Shown: positions 1 through 6,688 of the stretch, one piece after another
How the letters are laid out: each line of letters opens with the position of its first letter
How positions within the stretch are numbered: position 1 is the stretch's first letter
Origin: a bacterium UBA4883
GTDB taxonomy: Bacteria > Bacillota > Clostridia > Oscillospirales > Acutalibacteraceae
Length of the DNA: 9,574 bases
Direction of reading: 5' to 3'
Assembly: GCA_002399225.1 (NCBI GenBank)
Contig: DHDF01000103.1
Location: 4,189-13,762, forward strand
Notes under the pieces: model-generated
Told to the model about the DNA's origin: nothing
Database searches by the model: none
Seen by the model: the letters and a program-made list of their open reading frames with translations, nothing else
Position numbers and translations under genes: made by a program

Positions 1-993
1 AGCGGAAACGCGAACACCTGCAATGCCGACGGCGTAGAAAAGGCGGAGCGCATGAGCCGGGCGGCGGCCAAAGCGCTTCGGATCGGCGAAGACGACGTGA
101 TTGTGGCTTCCACCGGGGTAATCGGCGTGCCGCTGCCGATTGAGCCGATTGAAAACGCGGTGCCGAAGCTGGCGTCTCTTTTGTCCCCGAAAGGTTCGCT
201 GGAAGCGGCAAAGGCAATTATGACGACGGACACCATGGTCAAAAACCTCGCGGTCGAGTGTTCACTCGGCGGAAAAATGGTGCGGATCGGCGGCATTGCA
301 AAAGGCTCCGGCATGATCCACCCGAACATGGGGACGATGCTCTGTTTCCTGACGACGGATGCGGCGGTTTCCGCTCCGGTGCTGGACACGGCCCTGCGTG
401 CGGCGGTGGATCGGAGCTTTAACATGGTCAGTGTGGATGGGGACACTTCCACCAACGACACCTGTGCCGTGATGGCTTCCGGCCTTGCGGGGAACCCGGA
501 GCTGACAAAGGCGGAAGGGGCCGGCTACGAGGTCTTTGCCGGCGCACTTCTGAAGCTTTGCACCGCGCTGGCGCGTAAAATCGCGAAGGATGGGGAAGGG
601 GCTTCCCGCCTGCTGGTCTGCACGGTGACCGGCGCGAAAGACGAGGAAAATGCAAAAAAAGCTGCGAAGGGCGTCGTGCGCTCCAGCCTGGTCAAGGCGG
701 CGATGTTCGGGGCGGATGCAAACTGGGGCCGCGTTCTCTGCGCCGTCGGGTACTGCGGCGCGGAGACGGACGTTTCCAAAATCAAGGTGGCGTTTTCCTC
801 CCGTGCCGGCAGCATTGCGGTCTGTGAGAACGGCGTGGGGCTGGACTTTAGCGAAGAGCTGGCGAAAAAAGTCCTCTCGGAGGACGAGGTTACGATTCAG
901 GTCGAACTCGCCGACGGAGATGCGCAGGCCACGGCGTTCGGGTGCGATCTGACTTACGACTATGTCAAAATCAACGGCGATTACCGCACCTAA
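1..993 (+). CDS. argJ: ArgJ, glutamate N-acetyltransferase / ornithine acetyltransferase (5' end outside window)
   Basis: ArgJ moves the acetyl group from N-acetylornithine to glutamate, recycling acetyl groups in arginine synthesis; many members also use acetyl-CoA. The frame is open from base 1 (SGNANTCNADG), so the ATG at 52 is internal. About 330 residues are visible against roughly 400 in the family, so perhaps 70-80 N-terminal residues are missing. Family motifs seen: STGVIGVPLP near the start; KGSGMIHPNM followed by GTML, where Thr at 334-336 is the expected autocleavage nucleophile that becomes the N-terminus of the beta chain; VDGDTSTND (about 430-459); DANWGR (715-732); and the C-terminal CDLTYDYVKINGDYRT. 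The residue before the nucleophile is Gly, where the motif I know best has Ala. It is followed by argB after 140 bases. Whether it is mono- or bifunctional cannot be read from the sequence. Confidence 0.97.
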   Translation, partial: SGNANTCNADGVEKAERMSRAAAKALRIGEDDVIVASTGVIGVPLPIEPIENAVPKLASLLSPKGSLEAAKAIMTTDTMVKNLAVECSLGGKMVRIGGIAKGSGMIHPNMGTMLCFLTTDAAVSAPVLDTALRAAVDRSFNMVSVDGDTSTNDTCAVMASGLAGNPELTKAEGAGYEVFAGALLKLCTALARKIAKDGEGASRLLVCTVTGAKDEENAKKAAKGVVRSSLVKAAMFGADANWGRVLCAVGYCGAETDVSKIKVAFSSRAGSIAVCENGVGLDFSEELAKKVLSEDEVTIQVELADGDAQATAFGCDLTYDYVKINGDYRT

Positions 994-1009
994 GCGGCGT
1001 GTCGCCGCT
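993..1009 (+). repeat. Perfect short hairpin just after argJ stop
   Basis: AGCGGCG-TGT-CGCCGCT forms a perfect 7-bp GC-rich stem with a 3-base loop, beginning in the last base of the argJ stop codon. No T-run follows, so it does not look like an intrinsic terminator. It could protect the argJ 3' end after processing or weaken read-through. The structure is read directly; the role is inference. Confidence 0.55.
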
Positions 1010-1017
1010 GCCGACGG

Positions 1018-1077
1018 CCCGCCATACGGAAGAGCAAAAACTGTTCGCCTTGTTTGGCGGGACAGTAACAATTCCCG
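1018..1077 (+). promoter_or_regulatory. Two mutually exclusive hairpins in the argJ-argB spacer
   Basis: CCCGCCA at 1018-1024 pairs with TGGCGGG at 1055-1061 (7 bp, 30-base loop). CGGGA at 1058-1062 instead pairs with TCCCG at 1073-1077 (5 bp, 10-base loop). The two stems share bases 1058-1061, so they cannot form together. The nearest T-run (1103-1107) does not directly follow either stem. I saw no convincing promoter here. The pairing is visible; any regulatory role (differential expression of argJ and argB, attenuation) is inference. Confidence 0.3.
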
Positions 1078-1133
1078 GCATCATCGATTCTGGTTAGGAC
1101 CCTTTTTAGATAGAAAACGGAGGACAAAGCAAC

Positions 1134-2009
1134 ATGCAGATTTCGAACGCGGGCCGGGCACAGGTACTGGTGCAGGCCCTGCCGTACATCCAGACCCATG
1201 CCGGCAGAACGGTTGTGGTGAAATACGGCGGCAGCGCGATGGTGGACGAATCGCTCAAAGACGCCGTCATGAGCGACATCGTTCTGATGCAGCTGGTCGG
1301 CATCCGGGTAGTTGTGGTGCACGGCGGAGGAAAGGAAATCAGCGCAATGCTTCGGAAGATCGGCAAGGAAAGCCGGTTTGTCGACGGAATGCGCTGCACC
1401 GACCGCGAAACCATCGACGTCGTTCAGATGGTTCTGGCCGGCAAGGTCAATAAGGACCTGGTTCAGCTCCTGGAGCGGCACGGCGGGCGCAGCGTTGGTC
1501 TGTGCGGGCTGGACGGCGGGATGCTGACCGCGGAAAAGCTGGAGGCCGAAGAGGATCTCGGCTATGTCGGCAGCATCACGAAGGTGGATGCGTCGGTGAT
1601 CCGGCAGTCTGCGGAAAACGGCTATATCCCGGTGATTTCCACCGTCGCGGGCGGTGAAAATGGCGAAGTGTACAACATCAACGCGGATACTGCCGCGGCT
1701 CGAATCGCCTCGGAACTAAAGGCGGAAAAGCTGATCCTGATGACCGACGTACGCGGCTTGCTCCGGGACAAGAACGATGAAAGTACGCTGATCCCCGCCG
1801 TCAATGTCAGCGATGTGCCGAACCTGCGGAATCAGGGGATCATCGACGGTGGGATGATCCCGAAAATCGAATGCTGTGCGGATGCCGTGCGGCGGGGCGT
1901 CGAACGCGCCCACATCATCGATGGGCGAATCCCCCATTCGATTCTGATTGAACTGTTTACCAACGAGGGGATTGGAACCATGCTGTACCAGACGGAGGGA
2001 ACCAAATGA
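1134..2009 (+). CDS. argB: N-acetylglutamate kinase
   Basis: ArgB phosphorylates N-acetylglutamate with ATP, the second step of cytoplasmic arginine synthesis. At 291 residues it is of normal length for the amino acid kinase family. Visible motifs: VVVKYGGSAM with Lys30 in the phosphate-binding strand, the VHGGGKE glycine loop (62-68), RFVDGMRCTD (81-90), NINADTAAA with Asp185 as the likely catalytic organiser, TDVRGLL (204-210) and IDGGMIPK with Lys244. About 25 residues precede the KYGG strand, and the C-terminus carries AHIIDGRIPHS and EGIGTM. That layout matches the hexameric, arginine-inhibited class rather than the shorter E. coli type, so feedback inhibition by arginine is likely. The ATG is preceded by GGAGG at 1119-1123. 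Its stop overlaps the argD start. Confidence 0.97.
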   Translation: MQISNAGRAQVLVQALPYIQTHAGRTVVVKYGGSAMVDESLKDAVMSDIVLMQLVGIRVVVVHGGGKEISAMLRKIGKESRFVDGMRCTDRETIDVVQMVLAGKVNKDLVQLLERHGGRSVGLCGLDGGMLTAEKLEAEEDLGYVGSITKVDASVIRQSAENGYIPVISTVAGGENGEVYNINADTAAARIASELKAEKLILMTDVRGLLRDKNDESTLIPAVNVSDVPNLRNQGIIDGGMIPKIECCADAVRRGVERAHIIDGRIPHSILIELFTNEGIGTMLYQTEGTK

Positions 2010-3181
2010 CTTTTGAAGAGATCAGACAGCAGGAACAGCAAAACATGATGCCGACTTTTTCCCGTTTTCCGGTGGCGCTTGCCTCCGGGAAGGGCGCGAC
2101 GGCGACCGATGTTTCCGGAAAGCAATATATCGACTTTACCGCCGGTATCGGCGTCAATTCGCTCGGCTACTGCGACCCGGAGTGGTGTGCGGCCGTCTCG
2201 GCGCAGGCGTCGACCATCCAGCATCTTTCAAATCTGTATTACAGCCCCGTTCAGACCGAAGCGGCGGCAGAGCTTTGTAAAATCAGCGGCATGTCGAAGG
2301 TATTTTTCGCAAATTCCGGCGCGGAGGCAAACGAATGCGCCATCAAGCTCGCGCGCAAGTACGGCTTGGAACGCCTCGGACCCGGCTGTGCAGAAATCGT
2401 TACGCTGAAAAATTCGTTTCACGGCAGGACCGTCACCACGCTTGCCGCGACCGGGCAGGATGAATTTCACCGCTCCTTTGCTCCGCTGACCGTCGGCTTT
2501 TCGTATGCGGAGCCGACGATGGAAGGCGTTGAAAGCGCCGTGACGGACAAGACCTGCGCCGTCATGGTGGAGCTAATCCAGGGCGAAGGCGGCGTGGTGC
2601 CGATGGAGAAAGCCTTTGTCAAAGCTCTGAGGGCGTTCTGTACGAAGAAAAAAATTCTGATGATCGTCGACGAGGTTCAGACCGGCGTCGGCCGCACGGG
2701 GGCTTTTTACTGCTATCAGAATTATGGGATCCTGCCGGATGTGGTCACCAGCGCGAAAGGGCTTGCCTCCGGGCTGCCAATCGGCGCATGTCTCTGCACG
2801 GAGCCGCTTGGCAACGTGCTGGGCCCTGGGACGCATGGTTCTACTTTCGGCGGCAATCCGGTTGTCTGCGCAGGCGCGCTTGTGGTGATGAAGCGCCTTT
2901 CGGAACCGGAGTTTTTAAAGGGCGTGAAGGAGAAAGGCCGCTATTTCGCGGAACAGCTCGGCGAAATGCCTGGCATTGCCAAAGTGCGCGGCATGGGCCT
3001 GATGATCGGCGCGAAGCCGTCGCGCGGCAGCGCGGGGGAGCTTGCGGCGAAATGCGCGGAACAGGGCCTTCTGATCCTGACCGCAAAAGACGTTCTGCGG
3101 CTGCTCCCGCCGCTTGTTATCACCAAAGAGGAAGCGGACCGGGGGCTTTCAATTCTGCGGCAGGTGCTGAAAGCCTTTTAA
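2006..3181 (+). CDS. argD: Acetylornithine aminotransferase
   Basis: A class-III PLP-dependent aminotransferase converting N-acetylglutamate semialdehyde and glutamate to N-acetylornithine and 2-oxoglutarate. At 391 residues it is a standard family length. Motifs: FANSGAEANE (101-110) for the PLP phosphate, NSFHGRT (136-142), ELIQGEGG (189-196), VDEVQTGVGRTG with Asp222 binding the pyridine nitrogen, and TSAKGLASGLPIG with Lys251 as the Schiff-base lysine. HGSTFGGNP lies further along. The start is an ATGA overlap with the argB stop, with GGAGGG at 1994-1999, which suggests translational coupling. Related enzymes (succinylornithine, GABA or ornithine aminotransferases) share these motifs; the position between argB and argF decides the call. 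Confidence 0.96.
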   Translation: MTFEEIRQQEQQNMMPTFSRFPVALASGKGATATDVSGKQYIDFTAGIGVNSLGYCDPEWCAAVSAQASTIQHLSNLYYSPVQTEAAAELCKISGMSKVFFANSGAEANECAIKLARKYGLERLGPGCAEIVTLKNSFHGRTVTTLAATGQDEFHRSFAPLTVGFSYAEPTMEGVESAVTDKTCAVMVELIQGEGGVVPMEKAFVKALRAFCTKKKILMIVDEVQTGVGRTGAFYCYQNYGILPDVVTSAKGLASGLPIGACLCTEPLGNVLGPGTHGSTFGGNPVVCAGALVVMKRLSEPEFLKGVKEKGRYFAEQLGEMPGIAKVRGMGLMIGAKPSRGSAGELAAKCAEQGLLILTAKDVLRLLPPLVITKEEADRGLSILRQVLKAF

Positions 3182-3213
3182 CCATAAAAAAAAGACGGCA
3201 GGAGGAACCCGTT

Positions 3214-4122
3214 ATGAAGCATTTATTGAAAATGATGGACCTGACCGCGGGGGAGATCACGGAGATCCTGAACCTTGCGGATCAGCTTAAGTATGAACTG
3301 AAACACGGAATCGCGCATCCCCTTCTTGCGGGCAAAACGCTCGGCATGATCTTTGAAAAGGCAAGCACGCGTACGCGCGTCTCGTTTGAGGTCGGCATGT
3401 ACCAGCTCGGCGGGCTGCCGATTTTCCTTTCTTCCAACGACCTGCAGATTGGCCGCGGAGAGCCGGTGCAGGATACCGCCCGCGTTCTTTCGCGGTATCT
3501 GAACGGAATCATGATCCGCACGTTCAAGCAGTCCGAAGTGGAAGCGCTCGCCGCAGACGGCACTGTCCCTGTCATCAACGGCCTGACCGATTATTCCCAC
3601 CCGTGCCAGGTACTGGCGGACCTGATGACGATCCGTGAGTACAAGGGCGCGCTGGAAGGGAGAAAACTCTGCTTTATCGGTGATGGGAACAACATGATGA
3701 ACTCGCTGATCGTCGGCGGGCTGAAGATGAAGATGGAAGTCAGCGTTGCGTGCCCGCCCGGGTATAAACCGGCGCAGACCGTGCTCGATTTCGCCGTGCC
3801 GCATCCGGCGTTCAGCATGACGTCGGACCCGGTCGAGGCCGCGAACGGCGCGGATGTTGTGATCACGGATGTTTGGGCTTCCATGGGCGAAGAGGCCGAA
3901 GCCGAAAAGCGCCGCAAGGACTTTGCGGAGTATCAGGTCAACGACAAGGTGCTTGCAGCTGCCAAACCGGACGTGATAGTTCAGCACTGTCTGCCTGCCC
4001 ACCGCGGGGAAGAGATTACGGAAACCGTTTTTGAAAACCATGCGAAAGAAATTTTCGACGAAGCGGAGAACCGTCTGCACGCGCAGAAGGCCGTGCTGGT
4101 CAAATTGATGGGAAAAGCGTAA
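3214..4122 (+). CDS. argF: Ornithine carbamoyltransferase
   Basis: ArgF joins carbamoyl phosphate and ornithine to make citrulline. At 302 residues it is typical for an anabolic enzyme. Motifs: FEKASTRTR with STRTR at 51-55 binding carbamoyl phosphate, HPCQ at 129-132, the ornithine-binding DVWASMGEE (219-227), and HCLPAHRG at 258-265 with the catalytic Cys259. These distinguish it from aspartate carbamoyltransferase. The frame stays open far upstream through argD, but the start is fixed at ATG 3214 by GGAGG at 3201-3205 and by the family N-terminus (KHLLKMMDLT). It lies 32 bases after argD and is followed by two terminators, so it is probably the last gene of the operon. argG and argH are not seen. 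Confidence 0.97.
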   Translation: MKHLLKMMDLTAGEITEILNLADQLKYELKHGIAHPLLAGKTLGMIFEKASTRTRVSFEVGMYQLGGLPIFLSSNDLQIGRGEPVQDTARVLSRYLNGIMIRTFKQSEVEALAADGTVPVINGLTDYSHPCQVLADLMTIREYKGALEGRKLCFIGDGNNMMNSLIVGGLKMKMEVSVACPPGYKPAQTVLDFAVPHPAFSMTSDPVEAANGADVVITDVWASMGEEAEAEKRRKDFAEYQVNDKVLAAAKPDVIVQHCLPAHRGEEITETVFENHAKEIFDEAENRLHAQKAVLVKLMGKA

Positions 4123-4124
4123 AA

Positions 4125-4165
4125 AAAGGCCTGCCCCGCGCTCTCTCTGTGCGGGGCAGGCCTTT
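4125..4165. terminator. Bidirectional intrinsic terminator between argF and ypeB
   Basis: A perfect 15-bp stem, AAAGGCCTGCCCCGC (4125-4139) with GCGGGGCAGGCCTTT (4151-4165), has an 11-base loop. The A-run at 4121-4127 becomes a strong T-run on the minus strand, so the element suits ypeB transcripts best. On the plus strand the T-tract is only TTT. It begins inside the argF stop codon. Confidence 0.9.
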
Positions 4166-4174
4166 GGCAGTCCG

Positions 4175-4209
4175 AAGCGGAACGCCGTAAAAGGCGAGCC
4201 GCTTTTTTT
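4175..4209 (+). terminator. Second intrinsic terminator for the arg operon
   Basis: AAGCGG (4175-4180) pairs with CCGCTT (4199-4204), and CGCC (4183-4186) pairs with GGCG (4193-4196). A 2x2 internal loop separates the two helices and the apical loop has 6 bases. TTTTTTT at 4203-4209 follows directly. This is a standard plus-strand terminator and supplies the long T-run the preceding hairpin lacks in that direction. Confidence 0.8.
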
Positions 4210-4222
4210 CGGCATCTTTTTG

Positions 4223-5497
4223 TTACCGAACCAAAATACCGTTGTCGGTGGATTGCAGGATCAGAATTTCTTCCTCATAGCCGGTTTTGGCGTTCATGTA
4301 AACCAGGACGCGGTCACCGTTTTTGCCTTGGCACTGAAATTCCCAGCACAGCACCTCATTGAGGCCGGGGGTCGGGATGACCGCCAGGCGGCTTTTCTGA
4401 ACCGTCAGATTCGGACTGACTTTTTTTTGTGCATCGGCGGCGGAAAGCGACGCGCTCAGCTTTCGGCCGGTGTGGTTCATCAGGTAGCCTTCCGCCTGAA
4501 ACCGCACGATATCTCCGCTGTCCAGTGCGACTCCCACTTTAATGAGGTCCGGGTAGCACAGGATTCCATCCTGCAAAGAGGCGTAGTTCACCACGCAGAT
4601 ACCGTCGCTGATCATATAATAGGATTCTTTCATGTTCTGAATTCCGTGTTTTTCCAGAAACGCGCGCGCCTTTTTGAAAGCCGCGCGGTGGTCCAGCTTG
4701 CTTTTTGAAACGGTGCGGGTGTTTGCCATGTTGATAATATATCCCCCGGCCTTCGTGACGGAGATTTGCACGGACCCGTCTTTCGATGCGAAATTATAGG
4801 TCGGCAGACTGCCGGAAGTGTCCTGCGTATGAGTCAACTGCGTTTGGCTCAGACCGGAAAATTCTGCGGCGATGCTTTGCGCGTTGCCCTGCGGGATGGT
4901 TTTCTTTCCTTCGGTCATCTTCGGCTTTTTCTGGCCGATATGGTCGGAAAACGGCCCGTCGTAAATCATAGAGGGAAAATTGGTAAAGTCCTGCTCCGTG
5001 TTTTTCAGGGAATCGTTAAAGTTTGACGCACTGAAGTCCGGGTTGACGTTTTGCAGGTCGCTCTGAAGCTTTTTGGAATAGGATTCCAGGTTTTCCATCG
5101 ACTGAAATTCCTGTTTGCTGATCGGCTGCCCTTCCGAAATTTTCTTGGAAAGGCTCATCGAAAAATCTCCGATCTGCGAAATGAATTTGCTGACATTGTC
5201 GACGGAGGCGTCGGTCAGCGGCAGAGTGGAAAGTGCGGCCTTTGCCATGCTGGACTCCCGCATCAGCTTTGCGGCAAGGCCGTTCTGCTCCGTCGCCGTG
5301 TTTGCATATACCGCTTTGTTCAGCGTTAACTGGATGTTATCGACACAGTCGCGCAGGTCATTCAGCGAGCGCGTGTAGCCGTACTGTAAATCCCTTTTAT
5401 ACTGTTCGGCCTGGGAATAACCGTAAACCGTCGCTCCCCCCAGGGAAAGAATGATGGCGACGACAATCGCCAGGGTCGCAATCCGCTTCTTTTTCAT
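4223..5497 (-). CDS. ypeB: Spore germination protein YpeB
   Basis: In Bacillus, YpeB sits at the forespore inner membrane and is mutually dependent with the cortex-lytic enzyme SleB for stable presence in the spore; it has no known enzymatic activity. The 424-residue protein begins MKKKR, then a single hydrophobic segment (about 7-28) that can be an uncleaved signal anchor. A helical region follows (about 30-170), then the YpeB-like motif MIYDGPFSDHI (177-187), and a C-terminal half (about 230-424) with PepSY/YPEB-type repeats, including EGYLMNH (336-342). The open frame continues 66 codons upstream, but ATG at 5497 has an SD (AGAGGTG, complement of 5503-5509) 5 bases away and the typical N-terminus. 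It converges on argF. sleB is not adjacent, which is unusual. It indicates a spore former. Confidence 0.9.
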   Translation of the reverse strand: MKKKRIATLAIVVAIILSLGGATVYGYSQAEQYKRDLQYGYTRSLNDLRDCVDNIQLTLNKAVYANTATEQNGLAAKLMRESSMAKAALSTLPLTDASVDNVSKFISQIGDFSMSLSKKISEGQPISKQEFQSMENLESYSKKLQSDLQNVNPDFSASNFNDSLKNTEQDFTNFPSMIYDGPFSDHIGQKKPKMTEGKKTIPQGNAQSIAAEFSGLSQTQLTHTQDTSGSLPTYNFASKDGSVQISVTKAGGYIINMANTRTVSKSKLDHRAAFKKARAFLEKHGIQNMKESYYMISDGICVVNYASLQDGILCYPDLIKVGVALDSGDIVRFQAEGYLMNHTGRKLSASLSAADAQKKVSPNLTVQKSRLAVIPTPGLNEVLCWEFQCQGKNGDRVLVYMNAKTGYEEEILILQSTDNGILVR

Positions 5498-5612
5498 GGT
5501 TTCACCTCTGACTTTAGTTTCAGGCTGAAAAGGAACAAATATACGTTTTACAGTGAGAAGAGATCGGATTTTTCCACATCTCCGTCTTTTTGCAGTCACA
5601 TTTTTAAACGTC

Positions 5613-5623
5613 TGTACTGTACA
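5613..5623. promoter_or_regulatory. Palindromic operator candidate TGTAC-T-GTACA
   Basis: An inverted repeat with perfect 5-base half-sites and a single central base. Its right half is inside the candidate -35 (5618-5623) of the EAL gene promoter, a position where a bound repressor would block RNA polymerase. The palindrome is seen directly. The regulator is unknown, and an 11-base palindrome can arise by chance. Confidence 0.35.
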
Positions 5624-5646
5624 AAATCTAATTTCCGTATTATAAT
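5618..5646 (+). promoter_or_regulatory. Candidate sigma-A promoter for the EAL gene
   Basis: TGTACA (4 of 6 to TTGACA) at 5618-5623, a 17-base spacer, and a perfect TATAAT at 5641-5646. Transcription would begin near 5653, leaving about 170 bases before the ATG at 5823. The surrounding DNA is AT-rich, so the -10 alone could be chance; the exact 17-base spacing supports the call. Confidence 0.5.
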
Positions 5647-5740
5647 AAATTATGATTACAATATTGGTAAATTCAAAGAAGGACGGCTTAAACACTAGGT
5701 TTTGCTAAGTTTCCCTGGGATTGAAAAAATTCCGCGGAGG

Positions 5741-5762
5741 CCCTTTCTACAAGCCGAAAGGG
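5741..5762 (+). other. Hairpin in the leader of the EAL gene
   Basis: CCCTTTC (5741-5747) pairs with GAAAGGG (5756-5762), a perfect 7-bp stem with an 8-base loop, inside the long leader. Downstream, TCACT (5787-5791) could pair with AGTGA (5813-5817), which overlaps the weak Shine-Dalgarno GGGAAGTG (5809-5816). The pairings are visible. I could not match the leader to the cyclic-di-GMP-I or -II riboswitch consensus or to another riboswitch class I know. Confidence 0.3.
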
Positions 5763-5822
5763 AGTCTGAGGCAACTACGGCAAATTTCACTGCACGGTAA
5801 AAAACATCGGGAAGTGATTCTG

Positions 5823-6671
5823 ATGCAAAATTCAGAGAAAAGTCAGCCCTGTGGCAGCCTTTCCCAAAGACTGCTTCAAGACACCGCCGGCTGCGGGGAA
5901 CGGCGCCTGATGATCAAATGGCTGGAGGATGCAATCCAAAATGATCGGTTTGAAATTTATTACCAGCCTCTTTACACCGTGTGCGACGGCAGTTTCACCG
6001 AGGCGGAAGCATTGCTCCGGCTCAAAGGGCCAAACGGCAGCTACATCCCGCCGGATCAATTTATCCCTGTGGCGGAAGAATCCGGTCAGATTGTTGAAAT
6101 CGGCTGCATCGTCCTTCGGCGTGTGTGCGGATATATCCGTCATCTTTTGTCCTGCCACATTGACATTGAGACCATCTCCGTCAATCTTTCCGTTCTGCAG
6201 CTGCTGGCGGAAGATGCGGTGCCGCGCCTTTTGGGTATTATCCGTGACAGCGGCATTTCCCCAAACCGTATTCTGTTTGAAATTACGGAAAGCGTCCTGA
6301 TCCCCAATTATAAGCTGATTGCCGAAAAAATCACAGCGCTGAGAAATGCGGGAGTCCAGTTTGCCCTGGATGACTTCGGCACAGGATACTCCAATATCAC
6401 AAACGTGATCAACTTGCCGTTCGATGCGGTAAAAATCGACAAGAGCCTGATTTGGAACTCCGTAAAAAACCGCCGGTGCAGCATCATGATCCGCGAGCTT
6501 ACCCGGACGTTCCGCCGCATTAATCTGACGGTGACGGCGGAAGGCGTGGAAACCGAAGAACACGACCGTTTTGTCAGGCAGTGCGGCTGTGACAAAATTC
6601 AGGGTTTCCGTTATGCCAGACCGTTGCCTGTCAGCCGCGCCGAGGACTACTTCGGGCGTTTTGCCGAATAA
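5823..6671 (+). CDS. Standalone EAL-domain cyclic-di-GMP phosphodiesterase
   Basis: EAL enzymes hydrolyse cyclic-di-GMP to pGpG, lowering this second messenger. The 282-residue protein is nearly all EAL domain (about 25-280), with no GGDEF partner domain and no obvious membrane segment or signal peptide, so it is probably cytoplasmic. All residues expected for activity are present: YYQP (46-49), the signature EALLR with Glu62, Asn121 in VNLS, Glu153 in FEITE, Asp183-Asp184 in LDDFGTGYS, Lys204 in VKID, Glu240 in AEGVET and Gln260 in QGF. An active phosphodiesterase is therefore predicted. The start is ATG 5823 with a weak SD (GGGAAGTG, 5809-5816); an in-frame TTG at 5721 would add 34 residues but lacks a good SD. 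It stands alone between ypeB (divergent) and a terminator. About 20 residues before the domain match nothing I recognise. Confidence 0.92.
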   Translation: MQNSEKSQPCGSLSQRLLQDTAGCGERRLMIKWLEDAIQNDRFEIYYQPLYTVCDGSFTEAEALLRLKGPNGSYIPPDQFIPVAEESGQIVEIGCIVLRRVCGYIRHLLSCHIDIETISVNLSVLQLLAEDAVPRLLGIIRDSGISPNRILFEITESVLIPNYKLIAEKITALRNAGVQFALDDFGTGYSNITNVINLPFDAVKIDKSLIWNSVKNRRCSIMIRELTRTFRRINLTVTAEGVETEEHDRFVRQCGCDKIQGFRYARPLPVSRAEDYFGRFAE

Positions 6672-6688
6672 ACTTAAGACCTGAAAAA

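Larger units (their letters stand above)
5498..5822. promoter_or_regulatory. AT-rich divergent intergenic region between ypeB and the EAL gene
   Basis: This 325-base stretch carries no gene I can support. It holds the ypeB ribosome binding site (5503-5509), an AT-rich core (about 5590-5700), a plus-strand promoter candidate, the palindrome over its -35, and a roughly 170-base leader before the EAL start. For ypeB, a forespore sigma-G promoter would be expected from Bacillus. On the minus strand I found only a partial CATAATT -10-like element with poor -35 spacing, so no ypeB promoter is called. Confidence 0.6.

Noticed and set aside
262..1071. A 269-codon minus-strand frame opposite argJ, and similar long frames opposite argF (3223-4215) and the M42 gene (8412-9479)
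   Set aside because: They are shadows of well-supported plus-strand genes, with low-complexity basic translations and no recognisable motifs.
994..1133. Arginine repressor (ArgR/AhrC) operator or separate promoter before argB
   Set aside because: I saw no clear ARG-box palindrome and no -35/-10 pair with acceptable spacing. The operon's main regulatory region is probably upstream of the window.
2788..3213. In-frame upstream extension of argF by 142 codons
   Set aside because: It overlaps the 3' half of argD; the family N-terminus and GGAGG at 3201-3205 place the start at 3214.
5640..5690. Sigma-G promoter for ypeB on the minus strand
   Set aside because: A CATAATT -10-like element exists, but the nearest GAATT-like -35 is only 15 bases away, short of the 17-18 expected. 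In such AT-rich sequence this is weak.
5498..5695. In-frame N-terminal extension of ypeB by 66 codons
   Set aside because: It crosses the AT-rich promoter region and has no SD; the MKKKR signal-anchor start at 5497 has a good SD.
5721..5822. TTG start adding 34 residues to the EAL protein
   Set aside because: There is no convincing SD before 5721, and the extra residues match no known domain. I kept the ATG at 5823 but cannot exclude the longer form.
5650..5822. Cyclic-di-GMP riboswitch before the EAL gene
   Set aside because: I looked for the conserved core of the class I and class II aptamers and did not find it. A covariance-model search would settle this.
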